Notes: generated by a model from the letters alone, not told the origin. A DNA stretch of 6,269 nucleotides from Candidatus Melainabacteria bacterium (GCA_023250175.1 JAHFBD010000134.1:1-6269), one strand, 5' to 3'. Numbered from the stretch's first letter, positions 1 to 5,113 are shown. A program made the numbers and translations.

Positions 1-839
1 AGGTTGCAATTCATGATTGTTTTAATGGAAAATTTGGTAATGCTGGACAAAAAGTTGTAATTGAAGAATATATGCAAGGGCAAGAAGTTTCAATCTTTGC
101 AATCTGTGATGGAAAAAATGCTGTTACTTTGACCTCAGCCCAGGATTATAAGCGATTAAATGAAGGTGATAAGGGACCAAATACTGGTGGCATGGGAGCT
201 TATGCTCCAGTACCGTTTTTAACACCTGAATTACTTGGAAAAATTAAAGAAGAAATAATTATGCCTACTTTACATGGTATGGAGAAAGAAGGTATTCCAT
301 ATCAAGGAATTTTATATTGTGGGCTTATGATTACAGAAAACTCTATACCTAAAGTTATAGAGTTTAACTCACGACTAGGTGATCCTGAGGCTCAGGCTGT
401 TCTTCCATTGTTAGATGAAGATTTATTTGAATTGTGTTGGGCAGTTACTGAGGGTGAGCTTGGAAAGTATAAGGAGGGACTGCATCGCCTTGGGGGTGCT
501 GCTCTTTGTGTTGTAATAACTTCTGAAGGGTACCCATCTAATTATAAAAAAGGTATTCCCATAGATTTCAAAAGGCTAAATGAACCAGTAGAAGTTGTAA
601 GTGGTCAAAATCCTAAAACAATAGAATCTATACTTAGAGCAAAAGGTATTGTATTCCATGCAGGGACAGCACGTAATACTGATGGCCAATTGGTTTCAAA
701 TGGTGGAAGGGTTTTAGGTGTTACTGCTCTTGCAGATAGTCTTATTGATGCTCAGGTACTAGCTTATAAATTATGTGAGAGAATAGATTTTGAGGGTAAA
801 TACTATCGTAAAGATATTGGTGATAAGGGAATGGTTTAG
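1..839 (+). CDS. purD: Phosphoribosylamine-glycine ligase (GAR synthetase), 5'-truncated by the window edge
   Basis: This cytoplasmic enzyme joins glycine to 5-phosphoribosylamine using ATP, an early step of de novo purine synthesis. The reading frame is already open at base 3 (V-A-I-H-D...), so the N-terminal part lies upstream; 278 codons are present against about 420-430 for the family. Visible family motifs include FGNAGQKVVIEEYMQGQEVS at the start of the fragment (ATP-grasp B subdomain), GGMGAYAP (about nt 186-209), the YQGILYCGLM strand, and the ATP-grasp metal/nucleotide motif FNSRLGDPEAQ (nt 363-395). The C-terminal domain has GYPSNYKKG and VFHAGT. Leucine stands where most PurD proteins have phenylalanine in the N-x-R-F-G-D-P-E motif, a mild change. 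The gene ends in TAG and overlaps the convergent small gene on the minus strand by 4 bp. Identification is secure; operon context upstream is not visible. Confidence 0.97.
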   Translation, partial: VAIHDCFNGKFGNAGQKVVIEEYMQGQEVSIFAICDGKNAVTLTSAQDYKRLNEGDKGPNTGGMGAYAPVPFLTPELLGKIKEEIIMPTLHGMEKEGIPYQGILYCGLMITENSIPKVIEFNSRLGDPEAQAVLPLLDEDLFELCWAVTEGELGKYKEGLHRLGGAALCVVITSEGYPSNYKKGIPIDFKRLNEPVEVVSGQNPKTIESILRAKGIVFHAGTARNTDGQLVSNGGRVLGVTALADSLIDAQVLAYKLCERIDFEGKYYRKDIGDKGMV

Positions 840-1048
840 CCAATTCCAAGCTCAGAGGAATCTTGTGTTTTGTTAGGACTGTTATCTCCCAAAAGCTGTT
901 CTCTAAGACTAGAAATATAATTTTTAATTCCATTCAGTTCTTTTGCTAACAATTCGGCAGTATCGTCCTTATTATTCTCCGGGGATTGGCCAACATCATT
1001 AACGTTTGTTGGGTTATTTGCAAATTGTATTCCATCTATCCCGGGCAT
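836..1048 (-). CDS. Small hydrophilic protein of unknown function, 70 aa
   Basis: I do not recognise this protein. The start chosen is the ATG at 1046-1048 (M-P-G-I-D-G-I-Q), because it is preceded by AAGGAG with a 7-nt spacer, one of the best ribosome sites in the window; a longer 83-residue reading from 1087 has no such site. The protein is rich in Asn, Asp, Ser and Gln and has no signal peptide or membrane segment. Roughly residues 28-54 (D-D-T-A-E-L-L-A-K-E-L-N-G-I-K...) look like one amphipathic helix with a leucine/isoleucine face, between flexible N- and C-terminal tails. Such a shape suits a small binding partner or chaperone-like protein, but that is speculation. It converges on purD with a 4-bp overlap, and lies about 200 nt downstream of a strong minus-strand terminator, so it probably has its own promoter, which I could not place with confidence. 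Confidence 0.6.
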   Translation of the reverse strand: MPGIDGIQFANNPTNVNDVGQSPENNKDDTAELLAKELNGIKNYISSLREQLLGDNSPNKTQDSSELGIG

Positions 1049-1050
1049 TA

Positions 1051-1062
1051 TAGTGCTCCTTA
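1051..1062 (-). promoter_or_regulatory. Shine-Dalgarno region that fixes the start of the 70-aa protein
   Basis: Read on the minus strand this is AAGGAG followed by 7 nt and then the ATG at 1046-1048. It matches the anti-SD core and favours the 70-residue start over the upstream in-frame codon at 1087, which has nothing comparable in front of it. Confidence 0.7.
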
Positions 1063-1244
1063 TCGATCCTACTCTGGATGACAACAATGAACCATAATCA
1101 AGTTAAGTAGTCGTTATAAGTATATGTGTTTTAAATCACTAATAGTACAAATAGATGAGATCTAAGATTCTTTCTTTATATGAAGAAGTGAACTAAGTCA
1201 CTAATTGAAAGGTGATAAAGTCACAAAGCAGCTTATTATCCCAT

Positions 1245-1288
1245 AAAAACCTAAAACGCCAGTGGGAGCTCTACCACTAGCGTTTTAG
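1245..1288 (-). terminator. Intrinsic terminator closing the putative ncRNA
   Basis: The arms 1288-1274 and 1265-1251 form a 15-bp stem (CTAAAACGCTAGTGG with its partner) around an 8-nt loop, followed on the minus strand by GTTTTTA. The single non-Watson-Crick position is a G-U wobble in minus-strand RNA but a C-A mismatch in plus-strand RNA, and the plus strand lacks a U-tract. The terminator therefore works on the minus strand. Confidence 0.85.
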
Positions 1289-1443
1289 TCCTTAATCTTA
1301 AATTATTTGACCTTTTCCAGGCAATCCTGGTATTCGACCAACCGACACCTTTTGTTAAACCCCTGCGGTTAATTTTTCCGCTCTCCTTTGGGACAATGTT
1401 GTTGCCCACTGTTTTGGGTTTATGGGATTTAATTTCCGGGCTT
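1245..1443 (-). ncRNA. Putative structured non-coding RNA, about 199 nt, family unknown
   Basis: Four lines of sequence evidence support a minus-strand RNA gene. A promoter-like TTGAAT-17-TATGCT sits just upstream, a strong terminator closes it, the block is richer in G+C than its surroundings, and no AUG occurs between the predicted start and the end of the terminator stem. Predicted helices, written 5' to 3' in RNA order, are as follows. TAAACCC (1422-1416) pairs with GGGTTTA (1362-1356) and encloses two hairpins: TGGGCAA/TTG-T-CCCA (1408-1389) and GCGG/CCGC (1381-1365). The hairpin CCAGG-ATTG-CCTGG (1330-1317) follows, then the terminator stem. The size is that of 6S RNA, but the branched fold is not the usual 6S rod and I recognise no RNase P, tmRNA, SRP or known riboswitch core. 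It could instead be a long leader with an attenuator for the 70-aa gene. A free-standing RNA seems more likely. Confidence 0.5.
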
Positions 1444-1449
1444 GATATA

Positions 1450-1478
1450 AGCATACACATGGAATGAAAAAAATTCAA
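1450..1478 (-). promoter_or_regulatory. Sigma-70-type promoter for the putative ncRNA
   Basis: On the minus strand TTGAAT (1478-1473) is followed after exactly 17 nt by TATGCT (1455-1450); each box matches consensus at four of six positions. The expected start would be near A1443, at the edge of the GC-richer structured block. The coincidence with the block's boundary and the terminator at its other end raises confidence. Confidence 0.5.
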
Positions 1479-1609
1479 GGGCCTAGATACTAAAATTTAA
1501 TTTCACTTAACTAGATTTATCCCTGTTTAGTGTTTGTATTCTAACTGAAAGAAAATTTAACATAGTTATCAAATTCTTATTTAATAAATCTTTTAAAGAT
1601 AAGATAGTG

Positions 1610-2050
1610 TTAACCTTTTCCTGGTCGTGCTTTTGAAAAATAAGTTACCAAGTTAGCTTGCAATCCAACATTGTCCTTTCTTTTTACACTTACAGCAATT
1701 TCTTTTAAACCAGTATCTTCAGAAATATCTTGAGGATATTTGTTAGGAACCTTACCTGTTTTTGGATCAATATACTTTACGGTAATCCTTAACAAATAAT
1801 CATTTATTGGTTTTATAACACTCATGCCATCTAGTCCACCTAAGGCATCAAGCTCTGTATCATAGTATGGAAGTGATCGTAATCTTTCCCATTCATTGTT
1901 TGCAATAATAATTGCTTTGTTCTGCATTTGTATCCGAACATTTTTCTGTATTATATATGGGAAAATAGCAATGACTCCAGATAGGGCTGTAGTAATAATT
2001 GCAATACTAACCATGAGCTCAGTTAATGATTGTCCATGTTCATTACGCAT
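1610..2050 (-). CDS. Prepilin-type N-terminal methylation protein, PilV-like pseudopilin
   Basis: This 146-residue protein looks like a minor pilin or pseudopilin of a type IV pilus, competence pilus or type II secretion system. Residues 1-6 (M-R-N-E-H-G) form a short basic leader; prepilin peptidase would cut after Gly6, leaving QSLTELMV with the essential Glu at mature position 5 (residue 11). A hydrophobic helix follows to about residue 35. Then comes a stretch resembling PilV-type pilins (A-N-N-E-W-E-R-L-R-S-L-P, residues 50-61) and a small beta-rich head. There are no cysteines, so no disulfide loop. The start is fixed by the leader peptide, although no clear SD precedes the ATG. It stands alone, with a structured RNA region downstream and a divergent VOC gene upstream, and no pilus assembly gene is in view. 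Which pilus system it serves cannot be told here. Confidence 0.82.
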   Translation of the reverse strand: MRNEHGQSLTELMVSIAIITTALSGVIAIFPYIIQKNVRIQMQNKAIIIANNEWERLRSLPYYDTELDALGGLDGMSVIKPINDYLLRITVKYIDPKTGKVPNKYPQDISEDTGLKEIAVSVKRKDNVGLQANLVTYFSKARPGKG

Positions 2051-2119
2051 AAATTGAAATTAACGAATTAAAGCTAGAACACTAGAACATACTTTATGTA
2101 TACTATTATCCTATAAAGT
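2051..2119. promoter_or_regulatory. Divergent control region between the pseudopilin and VOC genes
   Basis: These 69 bp must carry both promoters. For the plus strand TATACT (2099-2104) is a good -10 box lying 15 nt before the VOC ATG, implying a very short leader, in keeping with the absence of an SD. The -35 region (around 2076-2081) is not consensus but falls in a perfect tandem repeat, CTAGAACA at 2074-2081 and 2082-2089. An inverted repeat ACTTTAT (2091-2097) / ATAAAGT (2113-2119) brackets the -10 box and reaches the start codon. A minus-strand promoter could not be assigned. Confidence 0.4.
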
Positions 2120-2515
2120 ATGAAACCTAAACTTACACATGTAGCTCTTTTGGTATCAAATGTAGATATTACGGTAGATTTTTATATTAAGTATTGTGGC
2201 TTCAAAGTCATAGAAAGAAGAATGGATCCTAATACTGGTTGTCGAGTGGTTTGGTTAGGAGAAAAGTTGGATTTTGTTATTGTTGCTTTTGAAACCGAAA
2301 AAAAACCTATTCAATCTTTGTCAAAACCATTAAGCCATTTAGGTTTTTCATTAGATTCAAGGGATGCTGTTGATCAAATTTCAGAGGTTGCAAGACAGGA
2401 AGGCATATTAGAATATGGACCTATTTATTTTGATGAAACAGTTGGCTATATATGTAATATATTAGACCCTGATGGAAATTGCATAGAGTTTAGTTATGGG
2501 CAGAAATTAGGATGA
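2120..2515 (+). CDS. VOC superfamily (glyoxalase/bleomycin-resistance fold) protein
   Basis: This 131-residue cytoplasmic protein shows the paired beta-alpha-beta-beta-beta fold of the vicinal oxygen chelate superfamily. The first module is T-H-V-A-L-L-V-S-N-V with F-Y-I-K-Y-C-G-F (residues 6-28); the second starts at S-H-L-G-F-S-L (72-78) and ends N-I-L-D-P-D-G-N-C-I-E-F (113-124). His7, His73 and Glu123 occupy the usual metal-ligand positions. The acidic ligand expected in strand 4 of glyoxalase I is not obvious (the stretch is F-V-I-V-A-F-E-T), so a His-His-Glu site as in thiol transferases or dioxygenases of the superfamily is as likely as lactoylglutathione lyase. Substrate cannot be deduced. 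The ATG follows a probable -10 box closely with no SD. Its last 9 bp overlap the end of the convergent desaturase gene. Confidence 0.88.
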   Translation: MKPKLTHVALLVSNVDITVDFYIKYCGFKVIERRMDPNTGCRVVWLGEKLDFVIVAFETEKKPIQSLSKPLSHLGFSLDSRDAVDQISEVARQEGILEYGPIYFDETVGYICNILDPDGNCIEFSYGQKLG

Positions 2516-3664
2516 TGTTGGTAAAAGGCAATTGAATTTGGTTTTGCCATCAGAACTAATTAAGTGAGTATAGTCCCCATATATTCTAGGAGTTTTACAA
2601 AGTAGCTTTATAGCATCAATCATTGGGATTAATTGGAAGCGGTTTGGGTAGAGCTCAAGAAGCAGTTTTCTAACCTTTGGGTAGTGGTAAGAACTCATAG
2701 CTGGAAATAAATGGTGTTCTACGTGATGTGAGAAATTTGAAAAGATTTTATCCACAAACCAAGAATTCTTTAAGGACAAAGAATTAATTAAAGGGTCATC
2801 AATATTTCCAGTTAAAGGTGATAAGAAATGATTAGTGTGTATGTAAGCCATTGCAATAGTGTGAGATATTGCTATGGGTAATAGTGCAATAAGAAAATAA
2901 GTTATGAAGACGCCTTTTGCAATAAAAGAAAATAAGAAAGCTTGAAATGAAAAAATTATTAATAATTCAAACAAGACAACTATTTTGTATTTTGTTTGTT
3001 TGAAGAGTAGTTGAATCCTTTGATATTTTTTATCTTCTTTTATGCTCGCTTTTCTTGCAACAAGCCCATAAAACATTGTATTGAAAAAATACCAAAAAAA
3101 ACCAGTGGACATAAGAAGTAAACTTATGAAAGGGTTCATTGACTCATTTGAGACCCGGGTTTTATAAACAAACTTCTCAATTAAGTTTTTTGGACTTTCC
3201 TCTAAGACATAACTGCGATCTGGATCATCGGTGCTTCCTGTTGTTGCGTGATGAAGATTGTGTACTCTTTGCCAGAAAAGAGGGGCAAAAAGATTTAAAA
3301 GACCTACAGATAAACCTGTTAGATAAGAAAGCACTTTAGATTGAATAATTGAGCCATGCATTAAATCATGTAAGAAGAAAGTCAATGAACCAAGTGAAAT
3401 ACCCATGACAATTGAAATGACAAGCTTAACAACTAAAAAAGTTTTTAGAGTAACGATGGCATAGATACCAAACCCATAAACCAGCATGGCAATCATGTAT
3501 AAACTGAAATGACCAATAGCAGGCTTGAAATACTCCTCTGATAAATGTTTTCTTAAAACAGATCTATATTCACTTTTAGGGATAAGCTTTAAATCTTCAA
3601 GAATTTTGTTACCTGATGTTAACCACTCAGTATTAGTTTGTTTGTTTTGTGCCGCTTGTGCCAT
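2507..3664 (-). CDS. Membrane fatty acid desaturase, three-histidine-box family
   Basis: This 385-residue integral membrane di-iron enzyme should introduce a double bond into an acyl chain, raising membrane fluidity. All three histidine boxes are present: HDLMH (residues 99-103), HNLHH (135-139) and HVEHH (314-318, within F-S-H-H-V-E-H-H-L-F-P). That is eight histidines, plus a nearby HTNH (276-279). Hydrophobic membrane segments lie around 52-72, 80-98, 115-131, 180-200, 228-250 and 253-275, placing the boxes on the cytoplasmic side as in the family. The HVEHHLFP form is shared by acyl-lipid and acyl-CoA desaturases; there is no fused cytochrome b5 domain, and regiospecificity cannot be read off. 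A carotenoid hydroxylase/ketolase is less likely at this length. The start follows AAGG with a 9-nt spacer inside an odd repeated GGTAA leader. It is co-oriented with the upstream RRM gene but separated by a terminator-like hairpin, so probably transcribed alone. Confidence 0.93.
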   Translation of the reverse strand: MAQAAQNKQTNTEWLTSGNKILEDLKLIPKSEYRSVLRKHLSEEYFKPAIGHFSLYMIAMLVYGFGIYAIVTLKTFLVVKLVISIVMGISLGSLTFFLHDLMHGSIIQSKVLSYLTGLSVGLLNLFAPLFWQRVHNLHHATTGSTDDPDRSYVLEESPKNLIEKFVYKTRVSNESMNPFISLLLMSTGFFWYFFNTMFYGLVARKASIKEDKKYQRIQLLFKQTKYKIVVLFELLIIFSFQAFLFSFIAKGVFITYFLIALLPIAISHTIAMAYIHTNHFLSPLTGNIDDPLINSLSLKNSWFVDKIFSNFSHHVEHHLFPAMSSYHYPKVRKLLLELYPNRFQLIPMIDAIKLLCKTPRIYGDYTHLISSDGKTKFNCLLPTSS

Positions 3665-3681
3665 TTACCTTTACCTTACCT
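3665..3681 (-). promoter_or_regulatory. Unusual repeated ribosome-binding leader of the desaturase
   Basis: Immediately before the ATG the minus strand reads GGTAAGGTAAAGGTAA, three near-identical GGTAA(A) units. The middle AAGG is 9 nt from the ATG and is the likely SD; the proximal one is too close and the distal one far. The repeat could arise by slippage and would tune translation. Confidence 0.5.
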
Positions 3682-3705
3682 TTTTGTTGAAAACCATTTA
3701 AGATC

Positions 3706-3734
3706 TTATCAACAATTTATATTGTTACTTCCAA
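3706..3734 (-). promoter_or_regulatory. Candidate desaturase promoter with an embedded palindrome
   Basis: On the minus strand TTGGAA (3734-3729) and TGATAA (3711-3706) are 17 nt apart, which gives a modest sigma-70 promoter. A perfect inverted repeat, AACAAT-N4-ATTGTT (3711-3726 in plus coordinates), fills most of the spacer and touches the -10 box. This is a typical place for a repressor operator. No known regulator is assigned. Confidence 0.4.
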
Positions 3735-3779
3735 CTTCTTTTAAAACTCAATGCCGAGTATTAACAAGATACAAAGCTA

Positions 3780-3827
3780 AAGGGACTCTCTGAGCAGATC
3801 TTTTGTGAGATTTTCAGAAAGTCCCTT
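3780..3827 (-). terminator. Hairpin terminator after the RRM gene
   Basis: AAGGGACTTTCTGA (3827-3814, read on the minus strand) pairs with TCAGAGAGTCCCTT (3793-3780) in a 14-bp stem. Its one imperfection is a G-U wobble on the minus strand and a C-A mismatch on the plus strand, which favours minus-strand function. An inner ATCT/AGAT pairing can extend it. The following UUUAGCUUUGU is a weak U-tract, so termination may be partial, leaving some read-through into the desaturase. Confidence 0.6.
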
Positions 3828-3843
3828 AACTTAAGAAATTGTA

Positions 3844-4167
3844 TTAGTAATTTCTATTATTGTTATAGCTTTTTCTTCTTGGCCTGTCAGAAAACGAACC
3901 ATCTCTGTTATTGTCATCACCTTGGCTTCTTGCGAGACTTACATTAATAGCTCTTCCTTTAACTTCTTGTCCGTTTATTGCATCAATTGCTTTTTGTGCA
4001 CCGTCCTCAGTTCCCATTTCTACAAATCCGAAACCTCTAGAGCGTCCTGTCATTCTATCAGTGACGACTTTAGCTGATACAACATCACCATATTCTTTAA
4101 AAAGATCTGTTAATTCAAAATCATTTACTTGAAATGATAAATTACCGACAAATATTTTTGTTCCCAT
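3844..4167 (-). CDS. RRM-domain RNA-binding protein, cyanobacterial Rbp type
   Basis: This 107-residue protein is a single RNA-recognition motif with a short tail, the layout of the glycine-rich or basic-tailed Rbp proteins of Cyanobacteria and some other bacteria, which bind single-stranded RNA and are often cold-induced. RNP2 is IFVGNL (residues 5-10) and RNP1 is RGFGFVEM (44-51); the RNA-stacking aromatics are Phe6, Phe46 and Phe48. The second helix and strand 4 follow (A-Q-K-A-I-D-A-I-N-G, then G-R-A-I-N-V-S-L-A). The tail from about residue 81 is hydrophilic, rich in Asn, Asp, Arg and Tyr rather than Gly. The ATG has a strong SD (AGAGGA, about 5 nt upstream). A near-consensus promoter lies about 142 nt upstream, giving a long leader in which the SD can be masked. 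It is flanked by a desaturase, consistent with membrane and RNA adjustment to cold. Confidence 0.95.
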   Translation of the reverse strand: MGTKIFVGNLSFQVNDFELTDLFKEYGDVVSAKVVTDRMTGRSRGFGFVEMGTEDGAQKAIDAINGQEVKGRAINVSLARSQGDDNNRDGSFSDRPRRKSYNNNRNY

Positions 4168-4171
4168 ATTA

Positions 4172-4214
4172 TCCTCTTTCTTTATTTCTGTAAGTGAGAA
4201 CTTTCGAAAGAGGA
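4172..4214 (-). promoter_or_regulatory. SD-sequestering hairpin in the RRM gene leader
   Basis: In minus-strand RNA the leader contains UCCUCUUUC (4214-4206), which is perfectly complementary to GAAAGAGGA (4180-4172). The second arm contains the SD of the RRM gene, 4 nt before its AUG. The 9-bp stem with a 25-nt loop would hide the ribosome site. The first arm also overlaps a perfect 10-bp palindrome, CTTTCGAAAG (4201-4210). Control by temperature or by the RRM protein itself is an inference. Confidence 0.5.
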
Positions 4215-4315
4215 AAGTACAAGACCAATTAAACTCAAGGACTAGAACTTTATACTCTATCTCAAGATCACAAATACTAACTATGTGCTTTATCTAATGT
4301 GAATTAGATTCTCCT

Positions 4316-4344
4316 ATTATATACCACTGCAAAAGCATTGTAAA
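4316..4344 (-). promoter_or_regulatory. Near-consensus sigma-70 promoter of the RRM gene
   Basis: On the minus strand TTTACA (4344-4339) and TATAAT (4321-4316) are separated by 17 nt; the -10 box is perfect and the -35 box has one mismatch. Transcription would start near 4309, giving a leader of about 142 nt before the ATG at 4167. This is the best promoter in the window. Confidence 0.8.
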
Positions 4345-4389
4345 GCCAGTTCTAGTGATAATCCTATGAATCTTTTATTTTGTAGAGGC

Positions 4390-4890
4390 TTATTTCTTTA
4401 AACCACAGGTACCAGATTTTTTATAATAACAAGAGCGTTCTTTAACCATCTTTTCATAGATCTCATTTAATTTCTTTTCTGCATAATCATTTTGTAAAAG
4501 AGGGTTTAATAGTTTAGTTGCAGTTAAGTTATCAATTATGGTTCTAAAGACTTGATACCCAGCAAGTACCTCACCTTTAGGGGTTACCATGTGTACATCT
4601 TTTTCACATTCTTCTTTTGTTAAATTAGGAAACATTTTATAAGTTGAAGAAGCACGATAAGAAATAAATTTAAATTTTCCTTCCCAATCAAGTTGTTTAA
4701 TATGCTTAGCAGCTTCTTTACAGTAAGGGCAAACGTTATCGTATATGATCCAATAATTATTTCCTAGATTATAAGCTTCTTGTTTGACTTCTTCTGTGGC
4801 TGCAATAATTGGTGTGATAACAACAAATCCTAAAAGCAAGAAATTTAATATGAAGATTTTTATATGATTTCTAGTTTTATTTTTAAACAT
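4390..4890 (-). CDS. Exported thiol-disulfide oxidoreductase, DCC (DUF393) family
   Basis: From the ATG at 4888-4890 this is 166 residues. Residues 1-9 are basic and 10-30 hydrophobic (I-K-I-F-I-L-N-F-L-L-L-G...), ending in I-I-A-A-T-E-E, a plausible Sec signal peptide, so the enzyme should act in the periplasm or outside. The mature part begins with a thioredoxin-like strand and the family hallmark YDNVCPYC (D51, C54, C57). It continues with L-D-W-E-G-K-F-K-F-I-S-Y and the second family block M-V-T-P-K-G-E-V-L-A-G-Y (about 101-112). Further cysteines at 95, 154 and 162 are not part of the core motif. A longer reading from a TTG at 4935 would put 15 polar residues before the signal peptide and is rejected. 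The ATG lacks a clear SD. Redox partner and target are unknown; disulfide exchange on envelope proteins is an inference. Confidence 0.85.
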   Translation of the reverse strand: MFKNKTRNHIKIFILNFLLLGFVVITPIIAATEEVKQEAYNLGNNYWIIYDNVCPYCKEAAKHIKQLDWEGKFKFISYRASSTYKMFPNLTKEECEKDVHMVTPKGEVLAGYQVFRTIIDNLTATKLLNPLLQNDYAEKKLNEIYEKMVKERSCYYKKSGTCGLKK

Positions 4891-5113
4891 ACTAGGATTA
4901 GACTTGAGATTTGTTTTTAAAAATTCCCTACACAATTATGATAATATAGACGCAAGCAGTTCTTAAAAATCCCCTTATAAGTAAGTATTATTTACACAAG
5001 AATAAAGAAATTGATTGTGGAGCTAGTCTCTTAAAATTATCTTGACTAATTGAGTTATCCTTTTTAATAAAAACTCTACTTTAAATCCTTGTTTTCAATA
5101 TATATTTTGTGAT

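Larger units (their letters stand above)
1049..1609. other. Long protein-free interval containing a putative RNA gene
   Basis: No convincing protein gene lies between the small minus-strand protein and the pseudopilin. A 75-codon open frame at 1251-1478 is rejected because it starts inside the -35 box, has no SD, uses many G/C-ending codons unlike its neighbours, and ends in the terminator stem. The interval holds a minus-strand promoter (1450-1478), a structured GC-richer block (1289-1443) and an intrinsic terminator (1245-1288). The segment 1049-1244 is AT-rich leader for the 70-aa gene; the only structure noticed is an imperfect AGTGA-N6-TCACT inverted repeat near 1187-1202. Nothing recognisable lies in 1479-1609, which should carry the 3' end of the pseudopilin transcript. 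Confidence 0.6.

Noticed and set aside
842..873. ATTCC-N9-GGAAT hairpin followed by a T-rich run after purD, as a purD terminator
   Set aside because: The 5-bp stem is weak, the T-run is interrupted, and it lies within the coding region of the convergent small gene.
742..933. Minus-strand open frame over the purD end
   Set aside because: It lies antisense to certain purD coding sequence and to the 70-aa gene in another frame, with no ribosome site or family motif.
1245..1443. Identification of the structured block as tmRNA, RNase P RNA or SRP RNA
   Set aside because: The conserved core sequences of those RNAs are not present on the minus strand; only the size argues for 6S RNA, which is not enough to name it.
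1251..1478. 75-codon basic open frame on the minus strand, faintly reminiscent of a ribosomal protein (K-P-K-T-V-G-N-N, many Arg/Lys)
   Set aside because: It starts with TTG inside the -35 box, lacks an SD at either possible start, uses G/C-ending codons unlike its neighbours, ends in the terminator stem, and misses the conserved S-H and P-N positions expected of L28.
3139..3339. Plus-strand open frame inside the desaturase
   Set aside because: It is a shadow of the desaturase, covering its HNLHH-box region on the opposite strand; no SD or recognisable motif.
3911..4132. Plus-strand open frame inside the RRM gene
   Set aside because: Antisense shadow of well-supported RRM coding sequence.
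4891..4935. N-terminal extension of the DCC protein from a TTG codon
   Set aside because: It would put 15 polar residues ahead of a good signal peptide and has no convincing SD; the ATG at 4888-4890 is preferred.
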